Shown piece after piece: positions 63,413-64,000 of a stretch of 64,000 nucleotides of DNA. Source of the stretch: Segatella copri (GTDB lineage Bacteria > Bacteroidota > Bacteroidia > Bacteroidales > Bacteroidaceae); the NCBI RefSeq assembly GCF_019249655.2, contig NZ_CP137557.1:4138501-4202500 (forward strand), in the 5' to 3' direction. A model generated the notes under the pieces. That model searched no databases, had not been told where the DNA came from, and saw only the letters and a program-made list of their open reading frames with translations. Numbering within the stretch: position 1 is the first letter of the stretch; every line of letters begins with the position of its first letter. A program made the translations under genes and the position numbers.

Positions 63413-64000
63413 TTATCTTTTTCTTGCTGTTAATGTGATGAGCGGAATGAGCATTTCCTCCATCGAGATGCCACCATGCTGGAAGGTATCCTTGTAGTAG
63501 GATACGTAATAGTTGTAATTGTTCGGATAGGCGAAGAAGGCATCACTGTAGGCGAATACATACGCAGTGCTCAAATTTGGCGCAGGCAACTGTGCCTTGT
63601 GCGGCTCCTTGATGGTAAACACCTCCTTGGCATTGTAAGCCAGGTTCTTGCCCAGTTTATAGCGCAGGTTGGTATTCGTGTTGCGGTCGCCGATAATCTT
63701 GATAGGCTTCGAGGCACGGATACTGCCGTGGTCGGTGGTGATAACCACCTTGAAGTCGCTCTGCGCCAGTCGCTTGAACAGCTCGGCTAGCACCGAGTGG
63801 CGCAGCCAGCTCTGCGTAATACTGCGGTAGGCACTCTCGTTGTTGGCAAGTTCACGCACCATCTTCGATTCTGTTCGGGCATGCGAGAGCATGTCGATGA
63901 AGTTGATTACGAGCACGTTCAGGTCGTTGTCCTTGCATTCGTTGTAACGCTCCATAAACTTGTCGGCACCCACTGAGTCGTTCACCTTGTGATAGCTGAA
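63413..64000 (-). CDS. porX: PorX-type response regulator, C-terminal PglZ domain (cut by window)
   Basis: About 195 C-terminal residues; the frame continues past the right edge (FSYHKVNDSV...), so the receiver domain is outside. The visible part is the alkaline-phosphatase-like PglZ domain: NVLVINFIDMLSHARTES, KVVITTDHGSIRASKP (metal-binding Asp-His) and HGGISMEEMLIPLITL. PorX controls type IX secretion genes in Porphyromonas and related species. Other PglZ proteins are possible, but the context (tsaE neighbour) and sequence favour PorX. Confidence 0.85.
   Translation of the reverse strand, partial: FSYHKVNDSVGADKFMERYNECKDNDLNVLVINFIDMLSHARTESKMVRELANNESAYRSITQSWLRHSVLAELFKRLAQSDFKVVITTDHGSIRASKPIKIIGDRNTNTNLRYKLGKNLAYNAKEVFTIKEPHKAQLPAPNLSTAYVFAYSDAFFAYPNNYNYYVSYYKDTFQHGGISMEEMLIPLITLTARKR

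Overview
The window looks like chromosomal DNA of a Bacteroidota gut bacterium, most likely a Prevotella/Segatella of the S. copri type. The evidence is the repeated promoter pattern TTTG-N19/20-TAnnTTTG, found exactly upstream of at least six genes or RNAs; lineage-specific proteins (GldH, PorX with a PglZ domain, DUF4954, a RicT-like PSP1 protein with an Asn/Gln/Lys-rich tail); and fructan genes typical of these commensals. The species is an inference.

Layout. 1-5.3 kb: a fructan locus, with a GH32 fructanase cut by the window edge, an FHS-type MFS transporter and a PfkB fructokinase; an IS4-family element with a 9-bp target duplication now sits between transporter and kinase. 5.4-6.4 kb: two overlapping membrane-anchored proteins resembling NTF2-fold immunity proteins, preceded by a signal-peptide stub. 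6.4-14.3 kb, minus strand: hflX, a DUF4954 beta-helix protein, a secreted M16 peptidase and class I fumarase. 14.3-16.8 kb: an intergenic region with an orphan promoter and terminator (candidate small RNA), then a GH97 glycosidase. 16.8-20.1 kb: a noncoding, MITE-like element bounded by ~120-bp imperfect inverted repeats and full of short palindromes, into which a complete IS66 element has inserted (perfect 23-bp ends, 8-bp target duplication). 20.3-29.1 kb: a type I restriction-modification locus (hsdR, hsdM, a DUF1016/YhcG nuclease, hsdS) facing a promoterless, 5'-truncated second hsdS, with a tyrosine recombinase between them. 55-bp and 44-bp identical inverted repeats in the two hsdS genes make it a specificity-switching system. 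29.3-33.2 kb: an Rpn/PDDEXK nuclease, a fragment of a DNA methyltransferase, a secreted transglutaminase-like protein and an IS1380-family transposase.

33.5-64 kb is a housekeeping backbone: clpB; a single-domain PurH (IMP cyclohydrolase half) followed by the rod-shape operon mreB-mreC-mreD-mrdA-rodA; metF-holB-ricT-gldH on the minus strand; a XylE-type sugar porter; a lipoprotein resembling DUF4840; a secreted NUC-type nuclease; tRNA-Lys(TTT); tdk with an AI-2E family permease; rsmI; a coiled-coil lipoprotein; tadA; yraN-birA; pyrH; psd-pssA; dnaE-trxA; tsaE; and the C-terminal part of porX, cut by the right edge.

The strongest points for follow-up are the invertible hsdS system, the MITE-like repeat around IS66, the candidate small RNA, and short tandem duplications spanning or following the stop codons of about nine otherwise unrelated genes.
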